From NCBI RefSeq assembly GCF_029227915.1, contig NC_079885.1:17683001-17743000 (forward strand): 60,000 bases of DNA. The letters run 5' to 3'. Under the pieces are notes generated by a model that ran no database searches, was not told the origin of the DNA, and worked only from the letters and a program-made list of their open reading frames with translations. A program made the position numbers and the translations under genes. The DNA is from Hydractinia symbiolongicarpus. Its lineage: Eukaryota > Cnidaria > Hydrozoa > Anthoathecata > Hydractiniidae. Positions 36,173 through 45,905 of this stretch are shown here, in pieces (position 1 is the stretch's first letter; each line of letters opens with the position of its first letter).

Positions 36173-37355
36173 CTATCGAAACGCATACCATATGCTAAAG
36201 GCTGTTGTCATAGCCATTACAAGAGCGATCTTCTCATCTTCATGTGCAGTAGTATCTTTGTGGTAAGGCTCGGTAATATGCTTATATGCTTATCGGTAAT
36301 ATGTTTATCAGTAATATGTTTATCAGGAATATGCTTATCAGGAATCTTTTTATCAGGAATCTTTTTATGTGATTCAGCTGTTTTTTCAGTCGCATTGACT
36401 TTTCGATTAATTCCAATCGTCAGATCTTCACCCGATATTAAAATTTTGTTGTTGTAACCTACCACCCCTGTTTTAATTTTGAGATTCATGTCACTAGGTA
36501 ACATATAAATGCCTTGTCCAACTGAATAATCAACTTTGCTTGAAGCGTAATTTAATGTATCCTAATAACGTTTAATGTCATCTTGAATATCAACCCTACG
36601 GTTAACAATGTCTTCAAAGTTGTTCATAAAAACTCTTTGAGCTGTCAAAGCGCTTGAATTATTACCTAAGATAGAAGAACGGGCTGAGGCCTGCGAACTA
36701 AGAACAAGATAAGCATATGCTCTGACAGTGTCTGAAATTTTTACAAGACCTATTTTTGTAAAGCCATTAGATTTTTCAATGATCCATTGTGTCATGGAAT
36801 CGTCTGTGAAATAACTTAGACCTGGTGTTGGATAGTTTTTACGTCTTTTTGATACTAGCTGAAAAAATATTGACCTCTGTATTTCATAGGATTAGAATCG
36901 ACGTCATATTCACCACAGATTTTTAGAAATTCTTCGTTTGAATAAGGATTGTCATATTGATTAAAACTATCTTCAAAAGGCAGAGGTGTCTGCAAGCGCT
37001 TAATGATTCGTCTAATGTGATAATAGACATGAAAACGATATACTGATCTAATCATAGGGCGACCTTCTTTCAGGTGTTCAGAACTGACTCCACAGGCACT
37101 TGAAGCACACCAGGTGACAAAATTGAGTTGGGTTTGCCATAATTTAAATGGTTGTTTTTGCCATATTTTCATGCGTTGTTCGTTTTGAACCATTACGTAA
37201 TTAGTAAAAATATTGGGAAGGCTTGCGGGAAAGGAACCATCCCCAAAGACAACGATCGTTTGTTTGTATAAATCTTTCCCATTCAATATCTGAAGGTCTT
37301 TTCCTCCATTTGGCTTATAAGCCGCATTGGGGTTATATTTAAAAATGTTCTCCAT
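36173..37355 (-). pseudogene. Polinton conserved gene (unknown function), broken
   Basis: Conserved with the capsid genes in cnidarian Polintons as remembered; function not known. The N-terminal 166 codons (37,355-36,855) begin MENIFKYNPNAAYKPNGGKD and contain KQPFKLWQTQLNF and YYHIRRIIKRL. A one-base loss in a T-run near 36,862 shifts the frame, a TAG at 36,564-36,562 interrupts the next part, and a further shift near 36,260 precedes a C-terminal hydrophobic segment. The part before that has a Lys-rich pentapeptide repeat (DKHIP/DKHIT). The start is 17 bases from the penton gene on the other strand, so they share a promoter region. Confidence 0.75.
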
Positions 37356-37372
37356 TCTTTTTACCTTAAATA
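37356..37372. promoter_or_regulatory. Divergent intergenic gap of a Polinton gene pair
   Basis: Only 17 bases separate the minus-strand gene and the plus-strand penton frame, or 38 if penton starts at its second Met. Any promoters must overlap the coding sequence. No motif is claimed. Confidence 0.35.
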
Positions 37373-37954
37373 ATGCTACTCTCTAATATAAGAATGTATA
37401 TCACAATAAATGACGTAAATGGTGAAAAGACAATCTATTTGTCTTACCCCATACAAAACTTGGATGGCTCAAAAGAAATTGCATTGCTTGAGATGTTTGC
37501 AGACAATGTAACCTATCAAATCACAGCTCCCCTAAAAGTGACTATGTCTGCCGGAGATGGAAAAGCTGAAAAGTTGCTACCACAAAGAAAATACACCAGC
37601 AGAGAATTGAAGGCATTTTTAGCAGGCATTGTAGAAATTACCTTATTAGACAAAGACCCTCGAATAATCAAGACCAATACATTAGCTGAAATAACCAAAA
37701 TTAATTTGCATCTCTCTGAACTCGACAACACTCAAAATCTTGAGAATGGAAAGCTAAGTGATATTTTACTAACCTTTCCCTTCGCTAAATATGATGAAGA
37801 CGTCACACATGTTGAGCCCAAAAATCCTTGCTACAAAAAACTTAAAAAGGGTGTATTTACCTCTCTCACGTTGAAAATCACAGATCAGCATGGCAATATG
37901 ATAAAAAATGATGATGAAAAACAAGCAATGGGTATTGTCTTTCACATACGCTAA
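37373..37954 (+). CDS. mCP: Polinton penton / minor capsid protein, single jelly roll
   Basis: 193 codons, intact. The family start MYITINDVNGEKTI is at the second Met (37,394), so the first seven residues are probably untranslated. It has the usual SYPIQNLDGSKEI, RELKAFLAG and a C-terminal half with KKLKKGVFTSLTLKITDQHG and a final VFHIR, hallmark of the Polinton minor capsid (penton) protein. In virus-like particles this would form the vertices. It is one of few unbroken genes of the element and lies just before the major capsid gene. Confidence 0.82.
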   Translation: MLLSNIRMYITINDVNGEKTIYLSYPIQNLDGSKEIALLEMFADNVTYQITAPLKVTMSAGDGKAEKLLPQRKYTSRELKAFLAGIVEITLLDKDPRIIKTNTLAEITKINLHLSELDNTQNLENGKLSDILLTFPFAKYDEDVTHVEPKNPCYKKLKKGVFTSLTLKITDQHGNMIKNDDEKQAMGIVFHIR

Positions 37955-38003
37955 CCGAGATAAAAATAAAATAAAAAGGTAATAACAAACTAAACATTAA
38001 AAC

Positions 38004-39317
38004 ATGGAATACTGAAAAAGGTTAAATCCTGAACGTTCACTTAGAACTGCTCATGGTGTAAAAGGCTCACGTAAAAAAGTAATTGTAACACACAATCCAA
38101 GTGAGATTGATCAAAATCAGTTATTGTTGGTTAGGTTTCCTAATTTGGGTAGTGATGACGTTATTATTCCCGGGACGTCGAAACAAAGTTTTAACATTGA
38201 ACTTGAGTCAAAATCCAACACAAAAAGAACATTGGTCCCTAACATTGGAAGAGCGATTGTTAAAAAGTTGGCTGTTAAGTTTGAGGGTAGCGAGATTTTG
38301 AGCATTGATGACTTTGACCTTTTTGGGTGCTACAGAGATTTATGGCTAACCAAGTCTGAAAAAAGAAATGCAATAAGACAAGGTATCATCTTCGATGAGG
38401 GGTGTACAGAAAACTGTATGAAATTGAGGATGAACGCTTCAGATAAAGACACATCTGATGTCTCAGACAAAGCCATTGCTGATGCATACAAAAACAAGTT
38501 TATAATTCCTCTCGATTTTGAAATGTTAGATAGCACGATCCCGTATTATCAAGCTGGATTAGGTGATAGGCTATGCTACGAAATCACATTTAACGACTAT
38601 AACCGAGTTATTTATTCTAACCCTCCAACATCTGCCGCAGGTCAAAAGGTAGCCCCAGACGCTAAATACAAAATAACTAACATATCTCTCGAATATGAGA
38701 TTGTGACACAATCTACTTTGGCCAGATTCATTGCATCTGAATACCAAAACATGGCTTTACTATACAATAGAATTTTGAGATACAGACAAATTAGAGTAAA
38801 CAAGTCGGACACTACTTGGAATTGGTCATTCAATACCCCTTGTAAATCTTTGAAGGGTATATTGGTTTTGTTTGAAGACGAACAAGCCTACAAACGAGAT
38901 ACCGGTAAATTCTACAATCCGAAAATTAAAAAGGTATCTGTCATCGTTGAGGGTAAGCCTAACCAACTTTTTGCTCAAGGGATTCAGCCGTTTGAACATT
39001 ACAATGAAATTTGCAAGTGGTTTGCTGAAGGAAAACCAAAGGATGACAATGCCAACGAAATCCAAAAACATTTGCAATTACACGATGTAAAAGTCTCTGA
39101 TAACCTGACAGACAAATATGCCCTGTGGTTAGATTTCAGAACCATAGATGAAAATGCTTTGCATGGGACCAGTCGACGGATTGAAAATGCAAGTGAAGGC
39201 ATCACTTTACAAATTGAAAAGACTGCTGAGGCTGCAGGAAATTTAAACGCTTATATATATCTAATCATGGACGCCCAGTTAAACATTCAAAACGGTGAAT
39301 TTATGTCTGTCTTGTAA
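38004..39317 (+). pseudogene. MCP: Polinton major capsid protein, double jelly roll
   Basis: From the ATG at 38,004 the frame has a TGA at its fourth codon (38,013-38,015), then stays open for 433 codons to 39,317. Homology is present immediately after the TGA (NPERS, HNPSEIDQNQLLLVRFPNLG), so the stop is inside the original gene. It contains DDFDLFGCYRDLWL, QGIQPFEHY and a C-terminal LWLDFRTIDENALHG and YIYLIMDAQLNIQ typical of cnidarian Polinton capsid proteins. Reads on to the ATPase with a gap of 7 bases. The product would form the capsid shell. No in-frame Met follows until well inside, so it is most likely dead. Confidence 0.82.
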
Positions 39318-39324
39318 TAATAAA

Positions 39325-39945
39325 ATGGCGAAACAAAGTAACACACTTTACATGAAAGAGCCTCACACAGCATTATTCATTGGTCCCACAGGCTGTGGAA
39401 AATCTAAACGTGTTGTAAAATTATTAGAAAATGAATACTTTGATCACTTTGATTTCATCGTGATTATATGTCCAACATTAAGATGGAATAAAACATACAG
39501 AGAACAAAAATGGTTTTGGACTGACAGCTATGTGACTTTAATTGAGCCGGAAGGATCTTTGTATGAATGGATTAAGAAAATGAACTTTTTCTGTACCGGA
39601 TATAAAACCTTATTTCTGATTGATGACATCATCGCTGATGAAAAATTGGACAAAAAGAGACAGCCTTTGCTCGAGTTGGCAATTAGCGGTAGACATCGAA
39701 ATCATTCGGTATGGTTACTTACACAGTCATACACAGCTATACCTAAAAATATACGACGGCAAGCTAAAATGTTATATGTGTGGTATCCAAAAGACAGACA
39801 AGATCTCGCAACTATTCATGAGGAGAATGTTGTCATTGAATCACGTTCAGAGATCCAAACGGTTAAGGAAAGATGAATAAAAGATGGTAAGCACACACAT
39901 TTAGTCATGAGAATGAAACACCCAAGAACGTATGTGATTTGCTGA
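39325..39945 (+). pseudogene. ATP: Polinton A32-like packaging ATPase
   Basis: DNA packaging ATPase of the FtsK/HerA-A32 type. Walker A GPTGCGKS at residues 20-27, Walker B TLFLIDDI at 95-102, and a VWLLTQS sensor-like segment. The first stop is a TGA at 39,874-39,876 after 183 codons; the same frame then continues HTHLVMRMKHPRTYVIC to a second TGA at 39,943, as in intact family members of a little over 200 residues. It follows the capsid gene closely, as usual. The truncated form may lack the last beta strands. Confidence 0.85.
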
Positions 39946-40034
39946 GTGGGTTGACGTTCTTTGTTACAAGACTCTTGTAACAACACTATAAGAATACTAC
40001 GGGCTCTTACAAGACTGCTGTAAGACTCCTATAT

Positions 40035-40220
40035 AGCAAATTTCAACAAGCTCATAAGAAGATAGCAAGCTCTTGTATAGCAAATTTCAACAAGCTCATA
40101 AGAAGATAGCAAGCTCCTATACAGCAAATTTCAACAAGCTCATAAGAAGATAGCAAGCTCTTGTCCAGCAAATCTCAACAAGCTCATAAGAAGATAGCAA
40201 GCTCTTGTCCAGCAAATTAC
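40035..40220 (+). repeat. 44-bp tandem repeat, about four copies
   Basis: AGCAAATTTCAACAAGCTCA + TAAGAAGATAGCAAGCTCTT + GTAT repeats four times between the ATPase and the next gene. The unit length is not a multiple of three, so a single long protein repeat is not encoded. The preceding 39,946-40,034 is also rich in TACAAGACT-like repeats. Confidence 0.9.
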
Positions 40221-40364
40221 AGCAAATTACGGCACAGATACAAGAAGATATATGAAAATTACAACAGATATAACAAAATGATAGAATATGTCAACTTCAT
40301 GCTATTAAGCATCCTGCTGAGCTTTTGCTATTTTTGTATTAAAAAATATCTCTCCCTAATAAAA

Positions 40365-40898
40365 ATGGCGGAAACAGCAATCGATAATTTAATTGGACAT
40401 GATATTCCAGGTCAATTTCCACCACCACCTGAGGATGATAAAAAGCAAAAATTGCTCAAGTGTGTCTTAACCGGAAATAGCAAGCTTTTCCTAGGGAAAA
40501 TGGACACGGAAGAACAAATTCAAAAGCTCAAAGATGAAGAGGTAAAAAAAACTTTTTAGTATCTGTGAAGCTAAACTATCAGGTCAGATGGTGAAGTCCT
40601 TAGGGCAATCAATCATTCACATGTATTCTATGGGGCCTGTGCAGTCTTGGGAATAAACAATCAAGATGCATTGAGCAATGACCTGGAAAATGACCCCTTC
40701 CTAAACTCTTCCCTTCAAAGATTCACATGCGATTTGTATTATAAATTCGGCTCATTGTTAGCACCACTCAGTGTCGGTCTTATTACCGGGAGGTATTATA
40801 TAAATGGAAGAAATTTAAACACAAATAATATAAATATAGCAGATAATAAAAATGTCAGAGGAACAGACCCCCATTCAAGTGACAACGAAGAACCCTAA
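40365..40898 (+). pseudogene. Polinton small conserved gene (PPPP-motif protein), frame-broken
   Basis: Starts MAETAIDNLIGHDIPGQFPP; the first part ends VKKTF with a TAG at 40,557-40,559. Homology goes on in another frame (CEAKLSGQMVKSLGQSIIHM), then shifts again near 40,635 into LGINNQDALSNDLENDPFLN and a weakly hydrophobic LAPLSVGLITGRYY. The first break follows an A-run. Family members seen in cnidarian Polintons keep these parts in one frame. Function unknown; perhaps a structural protein. The last 47 bases overlap the next gene. Confidence 0.72.
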
Positions 40899-41205
40899 AA
40901 AGGTTGAAGCGGGTAGGAGGTTGGCGGAATACAACCGTAAAAAGCGAGAAAAATTAAAACAAGTGTGCATAACACAGACACAGACACAGTCATCTCAAAA
41001 AGAAGGTAGAGATTCCACCACCAAACCAAATGAAAAGCCTATGAACTACGTTTTGGGTGGAGGAATAATAGCCCTCGGTTTGGTTGGTGGCTTTGCTTAT
41101 TTTGTGTATAAAAAGAAAGACCAAAATACCAAGCCAAATAGTGCCCCTCCCCTTCCACAAAAATCTAAAATACCTGTGAAAATAAATAAACTTGAAATGG
41201 AATAA
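40852..41205 (+). CDS. Polinton small membrane protein
   Basis: 117 codons, unbroken. Starts MSEEQTPIQVTTKNPKK, then a basic AGRRLAEYNRKKREKLK, a low-complexity QTQTQ stretch, one membrane segment (YVLGGGIIALGLVGGFAYFV, residues about 66-85) and a Pro/Lys tail. The layout (basic N-part, single span, short tail) recurs in Polintons as remembered. Function unknown; it could be a virion or membrane protein. Confidence 0.7.
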   Translation: MSEEQTPIQVTTKNPKKVEAGRRLAEYNRKKREKLKQVCITQTQTQSSQKEGRDSTTKPNEKPMNYVLGGGIIALGLVGGFAYFVYKKKDQNTKPNSAPPLPQKSKIPVKINKLEME

Positions 41206-41247
41206 AAGGATAATCCTGCAATATATAATCTCACAATATATAATAAC

Positions 41248-41475
41248 ATGGACAAGAAAAGTATCGTCAACGATTTATATCACGCATCGGTCGTCTGCGT
41301 TTTTGCTATCGGCTATTCGATGCTTGGAAAAAAGGTGTAAAAAATGTCACCTCCCTCAATTCAGAAGTTTGACTTGAAGGATTCCGGAAAACTAGTTGCC
41401 ATTGTTGCCGCTAGTGAAATAACAAGAGAATACTTAATTAAGCAAAAGATTTTACCTGAAAATATCAATATCTAA
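41248..41475 (+). pseudogene. Polinton small conserved protein, about 75 codons, with an in-frame stop
   Basis: Starts MDKKSIVNDLYHASVVCVFA; TAA at 41,338-41,340 follows GYSMLGKKV, and the same frame continues KMSPPSIQKFDLKDSGKL and ends EYLIKQKILPENINI. Two mildly hydrophobic helices. It resembles a small conserved Polinton gene located at this place. It lies 2 bases before the next gene. Confidence 0.65.
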
Positions 41476-41477
41476 AT

Positions 41478-41917
41478 ATGGCTTCAATTGCAATGATGTT
41501 GGGAGGTGCTTTAGCTAACGCTTTAGCTTTCACAGGATCAAGCTATCTCCTTTCAAGTTTATCCAAAGACAGAATCGATAGGGAAAGAAAGCGACATGAT
41601 TTAGCAGTTGAACAAAATTACAAACAAACAAATTACAAAAAGCCCAGGTTTTATGGCAACAAAAAAGACAAGAGAGAATAGACTTTATCAATAAGCAGCT
41701 CAGGCTCGAAAAGAAGGCCGGTTCAAAATTCACAGAATTAAACGATGCAATGCGCGAATATAGCAGAGTGTTTGGAGATAAACTTGAACCTTTACCAAGG
41801 GAACCTGTATTGGGCGACTTTTATACACCGAGTCAGGATCAACATGAAAGGGAATTGGCATGTATTACTTTGAGTATGATCGGAATTGGCGGAATTGTGT
41901 GGTATTTTGAAAGATAA
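41478..41917 (+). pseudogene. Polinton conserved protein with DFYTPS motif, frame-broken
   Basis: Starts MASIAMMLGGALANALAFTG. The first frame ends in a TAG at about 41,681; a second frame has ERIDFINKQLRLEKKAGSK, LNDAMREY, LGDFYTPS and a C-terminal membrane segment LSMIGIGGIVWYFER. Family members carry all of these in one frame of about 145 residues. Function unknown. Confidence 0.7.
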
Positions 41918-41966
41918 ACATGGGGAGCAAAAACATGTCTCATGTAACATATAAGCCGTAGGAGCA

Positions 41967-43254
41967 TTAACGCTTTGTCATGAGATAGGTGTATATCAGA
42001 CCTCCGATTCCAACTACCAAAGCCCACAGGTTTTGACTCAACCAACCTACCACTTCTTTCGCTCGATTGAGTATCCATGACACGATGGATCCTAATATGC
42101 CCGGTAGAGCCGCAGCGGCCTTACCTGCCAGCCTTCCCAGGAGAGACCCCAACGCCTCCAACTTGTTTTTTATCCATTCCTTTGCACAGTCCTTTTTATC
42201 ATTACCTTTGTTAGGATTTTGTGATTGACTTGTTGACCCACCACCTCTAGGTAATAAAGCTTCCACAAGGACACCAATAGCCATACCAAACGCTGTTAAT
42301 ATGCTAACAACAGTGATACCTTATTCACGGAGTAGTGTTCGTATCTCTTCACTCAATGTAGTATCCTTGTCAAGGAGTTTAGTAATCGTCTCCTTGATGC
42401 TTGTTATTTGACTGTTAAGTTTACCTTTGAGAATATCGATAATCTCTTGTCGACCTTTCAACTCATTTTACAAACATTTCAACCTTTCTTTCGCTTCATT
42501 TTGATTGTTCCTCGGTCATATTTGGTGTGTTTTCCATCTCTTCCAACTTGTTTTTTTCTCTGTCATTATGCTGTTCGAGCTGAACCTTTTTTGCAACTTC
42601 ATCCCGAAGACTTCCTCGTATGTTTCTCAATGATCTACTCAATCCTAACAATTCACGCATAGGATATTCAAATAGATCATCAGTCTGAGTTGATTCATGA
42701 TCTACAGATTTTTGTTTGACCAATGAAAATAAATCTTCCGTACCGTTTACCACATCCCCAGATATAGCTTCTAATTCTACATCACTTGCTGTTGTTATTT
42801 TAGATGATGAGGGTAGTTCTTCTTGTATTTTGTTTAGCCTAGCCGCCTGTCGTGCAGACAACTTATTTTTAGGTATATCAAACCCTAAATTACGCAGCCT
42901 TATTTTGCCTAATATTTCTGCTATAGTATCAGTAGCCCTTAGTCTTCCATTGTTTGTCAATGGTTTGCTACTGTCTTTGTAGTATAGTTCACCATCTCTA
43001 ATTTCAAACAGGTCAGTATATAACACCTCGGGTTTTGGCTGGAATCTTTCAGATAATTTATCATACAGCCCTTCAACTATTTCCTGCAAAACTCTAGTAT
43101 TCTGACTGAGACCTCCGAATGATGTTTCCTTTTCGCCTGATGTATGTATTTGTACACCCGTACGGTCTCCAGTGGGTATGAGAGGAAGCGTTTCATCGGT
43201 ACCTTCATCAGGTTTTCCATGTTCACCAAAAGGGTTAATGTCAATGTCTGCCAT
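41967..43254 (-). pseudogene. Polinton coiled-coil/hydrophobic-tail protein, broken
   Basis: The N-terminal 252 codons (43,254-42,496) start MADIDINPFGEHGKPDEGTD and end in a charged coiled coil. After at least one frameshift near 42,430-42,500 come QEIIDILKGKLNSQITSIKE and a TAA at 42,323-42,321. Then GITVVSILTAFGMAIGVLVE, a Gly/Ser/Pro spacer and a hydrophobic tail (GRLAGKAAAALPGILGSIVS ... LWALVVGIGGLIYTYL). The whole is about 420 codons. The amphipathic Gly/Ala tail suggests membrane binding or penetration, which is inference. Confidence 0.75.
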
Positions 43255-43310
43255 TTTATTTATTTATTTAGAGGGTAGTTTTTTTTAGATAATTTAACTC
43301 TAAAATAAAA

Positions 43311-43910
43311 ATGAGTTTTAAAATTTATCCAAAGTTACCCACTGCTCCCGAGTATTCGAGTGAGCAAGACAAGTTTAACACAAGTATTGTAAATTCTCAA
43401 CTTTAAGAGTTGATAAAATTAAAAAACAAATTCAATACCAAATATGAGAAATACAACAAGGCACTACACCGATTAATGCTTTTAAATGTCAGCTCAAGCG
43501 CTTTAACCATTAGCTCTGGTATTGGTTCAATAGCAACAGGCGCTACTCTTATTGGAATTCCCATTTCTGTTGGATTAGGTGGCGTGGCCCTAGCCGGCTC
43601 TATTTCCGCTAGCATTATCATAGCGTTGATTAAAAAATACCAAAAGAAACTCGACAAAGCCATGAAATTATATGATGTTGTAACGTCTGCGATTGCTGTG
43701 TTTGAAACCACCATCGCAAAAGCATTGAATGATGGAAAGATTACCCACAAAGAATTTCAAGCTCTAGGTGGTATATACTACGAAACTTTAGAAAAGATGA
43801 CCACAACAGATAGAAAGATGGAGAGTGAAACACGCAGTCAGTTTAAGAAAAGTTTAATGGTGGAAATTCAAAATCTAAAAAAGACGTTAAATCCAGAACA
43901 AAGTTCGTAA
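43311..43910 (+). pseudogene. Polinton hydrophobic-core protein with an early stop
   Basis: Starts MSFKIYPKLPTAPEYSSEQD; TAA at 43,404-43,406 (codon 32), then the same frame continues for 168 codons. It has a central Gly/Ala/Ile-rich hydrophobic hairpin (SALTISSGIGSIATGATLIG, then VGLGGVALAGSISASIIIAL) and a helical C-terminal half with DGKITHKEFQALG. The start and hairpin match a conserved Polinton gene. It is divergent from the coiled-coil gene, with starts 57 bases apart. Function unknown. Confidence 0.7.
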
Positions 43911-44014
43911 TGTGTGCTTGTGTACCATTCATATATTTTATGTGCTATTTGAAAAATTTATAATTGAAAGTGGTATAAAGAGATATAATCGCATATATAT
44001 AACCGAAACAAACA

Positions 44015-44336
44015 ATGGAATTTCCAACAGCTGAAACATTTGACAAAACATGGAATAAAATGGAGAGAGCTACCTGAAAACGTGATTTACCTTGTTAAAT
44101 CTGTGAGTGTGATAGACACACCTGCGTCTAAAGCTGGTTATGGAACAGCTATATATGCAGAGTTCCAAGACATAAAAGGAAATATATATAAGACTTGGTT
44201 ACCCTCAAAACTTTGCATTGAATTAAAAGATTATAGTTGGGACTCTAGGGAAGCCTTTGTCTGATCAAAAGGTATCGAGAATTCTCAAAAGAATCATGAA
44301 AGCCAGTTTTTTAATTATGACATTATGTGGCGCTAA
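44015..44336 (+). pseudogene. Polinton small conserved protein, frame-broken
   Basis: Starts MEFPTAETFDKTWNKMER and soon stops (about 44,077). The neighbouring frame has ELPENVIYLVKSVSVIDTPA and YAEFQDIKGNIYKTWLPSKL to a TGA at 44,264, after which homology-like sequence runs 23 codons more. The strand pattern recalls an OB-like or single-strand-binding fold, but that is a guess. It lies before the integrase on the other strand. Confidence 0.62.
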
Positions 44337-44408
44337 ACCCTGCAAGACAAAATCACAATCATCTTTACTAGAAACAAGTAAAGACACTTTTTATGAATCG
44401 CCACTTTT

Positions 44409-45389
44409 TCACCAACCTTGCACATAATTAGGAGGTAATTCTGTATCTTCAGGTATTAACATCAATTCTTCTTTTACAAAAGCTCGTCTAGGTCCATCTT
44501 GAACATAGTACACTACACGGTTACCAGGTTGCGCTATTACCTTATGCAATCTATATGTGTTTTTTGACCATATTCTATCGGTTGCTTGTCTTCGCTCATC
44601 ATCATGTTCTTCACCTGGTTGTAATAAATAACTATAAAAGCCATCTTGAGGTAATTTTATTTCAGGCGGATAATTCTCTCGTTTAGCAAGAGGCACCTCT
44701 TTCATTTTAATAGCATCTTTTGGTTTCATACCTATCATCTGCGTCTTTGTATCGTTTAACCTATCAATCAGTTTATATAAATGCTTAACCCATGTAGATG
44801 ATACCTTTTCTGAATCATTTAGTTCTTGAGCATCTTGTATTTTGAATAAATTTTCAGCAAGTATCTTGTCCAACGCCTTAACAAAAGCTGTGTGGGTATG
44901 CTTATATTTCGTAGTCGCTCTTTTAATTTCAACCTTATGCTTCTCCAACAATTTTGATACATCTGCTTTGAATTCTGAACCATTATCACATTGGAAAGTT
45001 TTCGGATAAGTTAATGGTCCAGCCTCGTAGATATCCTCAATCATAGCAGCAACCTCTTTGGCTTTCTTAGTCTTCAAAGGTCGGGCTACTTTGTATCTGG
45101 AAGCAGCATCGATTCCAGACAAAATGTACTTATATTTATTACCATACAATATGTCACCAGGCATGTACAATAAATCGAATTGATGTAAATCATTAGGAGT
45201 AGTCACATTATAATGAGGTCTTTCAGCATGTTTTGGAGCAGGTAAATGTACTTGCCAAAATGCTTGTTTTGATAGCCACTTAATCTCTTTTGCCTTGAAG
45301 CCGAATCCTCTTAAATTCTGAACAGCCTTTTGTCCTTTTCATAAATTTTGAGGTTGATAGTAAATCTCTTGAAGTTTAGAGTTTGACAT
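44409..45389 (-). pseudogene. INT: Polinton DDE integrase, catalytic Glu replaced and early stop
   Basis: Retroviral-type integrase (rve). ATG at 45,389; TGA at codon 17 (45,341-45,339) where the family has Trp. Open from there to 44,409. The core has QFDLLYMPGDI (Asp about 72), FQCDNGSEFK (Asp about 135) and THTAFVKALDKIL. Counting the usual 35 residues from the second Asp lands on that Lys (about 171), where the family has the catalytic Glu. A chromodomain-like C-terminal part follows (RIWSKNTYRLHKV, DGPRRAFVKEELMLIPED). It would join the element to host DNA, and this copy should be inactive for two independent reasons. Confidence 0.9.
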
Positions 45390-45490
45390 TTTTTTATTTA
45401 TGCACACCTTTATTTAGCTCATTTTTGTTATGATGTAGCACGACAAAAATGCCTTAAACGTATTTTATTGATTATATATAAGGAATAAAG

Positions 45491-45790
45491 ATGGCTAATA
45501 AACCCGAATTACACCGCGATACTCTCGTATCAGACTTTAAATCACTGAAAGTTAAGGCGCTACGAAAATTATGTGCGTCACGAAAAATATAATATATTTC
45601 CCTAATGACTAAAGCTAAATTGATTGATGTGCTTGAAAAGATTGATAAGGATCCATCTTATATTGTTGATCCTGATACTCAACAAGCTTGGATTAAATAC
45701 ATCTCAACCTGGATTCAAAACAACAGAGAGAGATATCTCAGCCGTCAAAAACGTTACAATGAGAAGAGGGCTTCCAAAAAGATGAAATGA
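45491..45790 (+). pseudogene. Polinton SAP-like small protein with in-frame stop
   Basis: Starts MANKPELHRDTLVSDFKSLK. TAA at 45,590-45,592 follows KALRKLCASRKI, then the same frame reads MTKAKLIDVLEKI and a basic C-terminus ending ERYLSRQKRYNEKRASKKMK. The pattern (L.V..L+.L......Y..M.KA.LI..L) fits a SAP DNA-binding motif split by the stop. It could bind element DNA. It is next to a second SAP-like start at the front of polB. Confidence 0.65.
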
Positions 45791-45905
45791 AATTGACCTC
45801 GCTTGTTTGTTACTTAATGCGAGTAACAAAACCCGATGGTGGAAAAAGTGAAAAAGATCTTAAAGAGTTATAATCGTAATAATATATCACAAACATATCA
45901 CCACT

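Noticed and set aside
36242-36457. Plus-strand frame with MLICLSVICLSVICLSGICL
   Set aside because: It is the opposite strand of the DKHIP coding repeat of the minus-strand gene.
40161-40364. N-terminal extension of the 132-codon frame
   Set aside because: It starts at TTG inside a 44-bp repeat; the family start is the ATG at 40,365.
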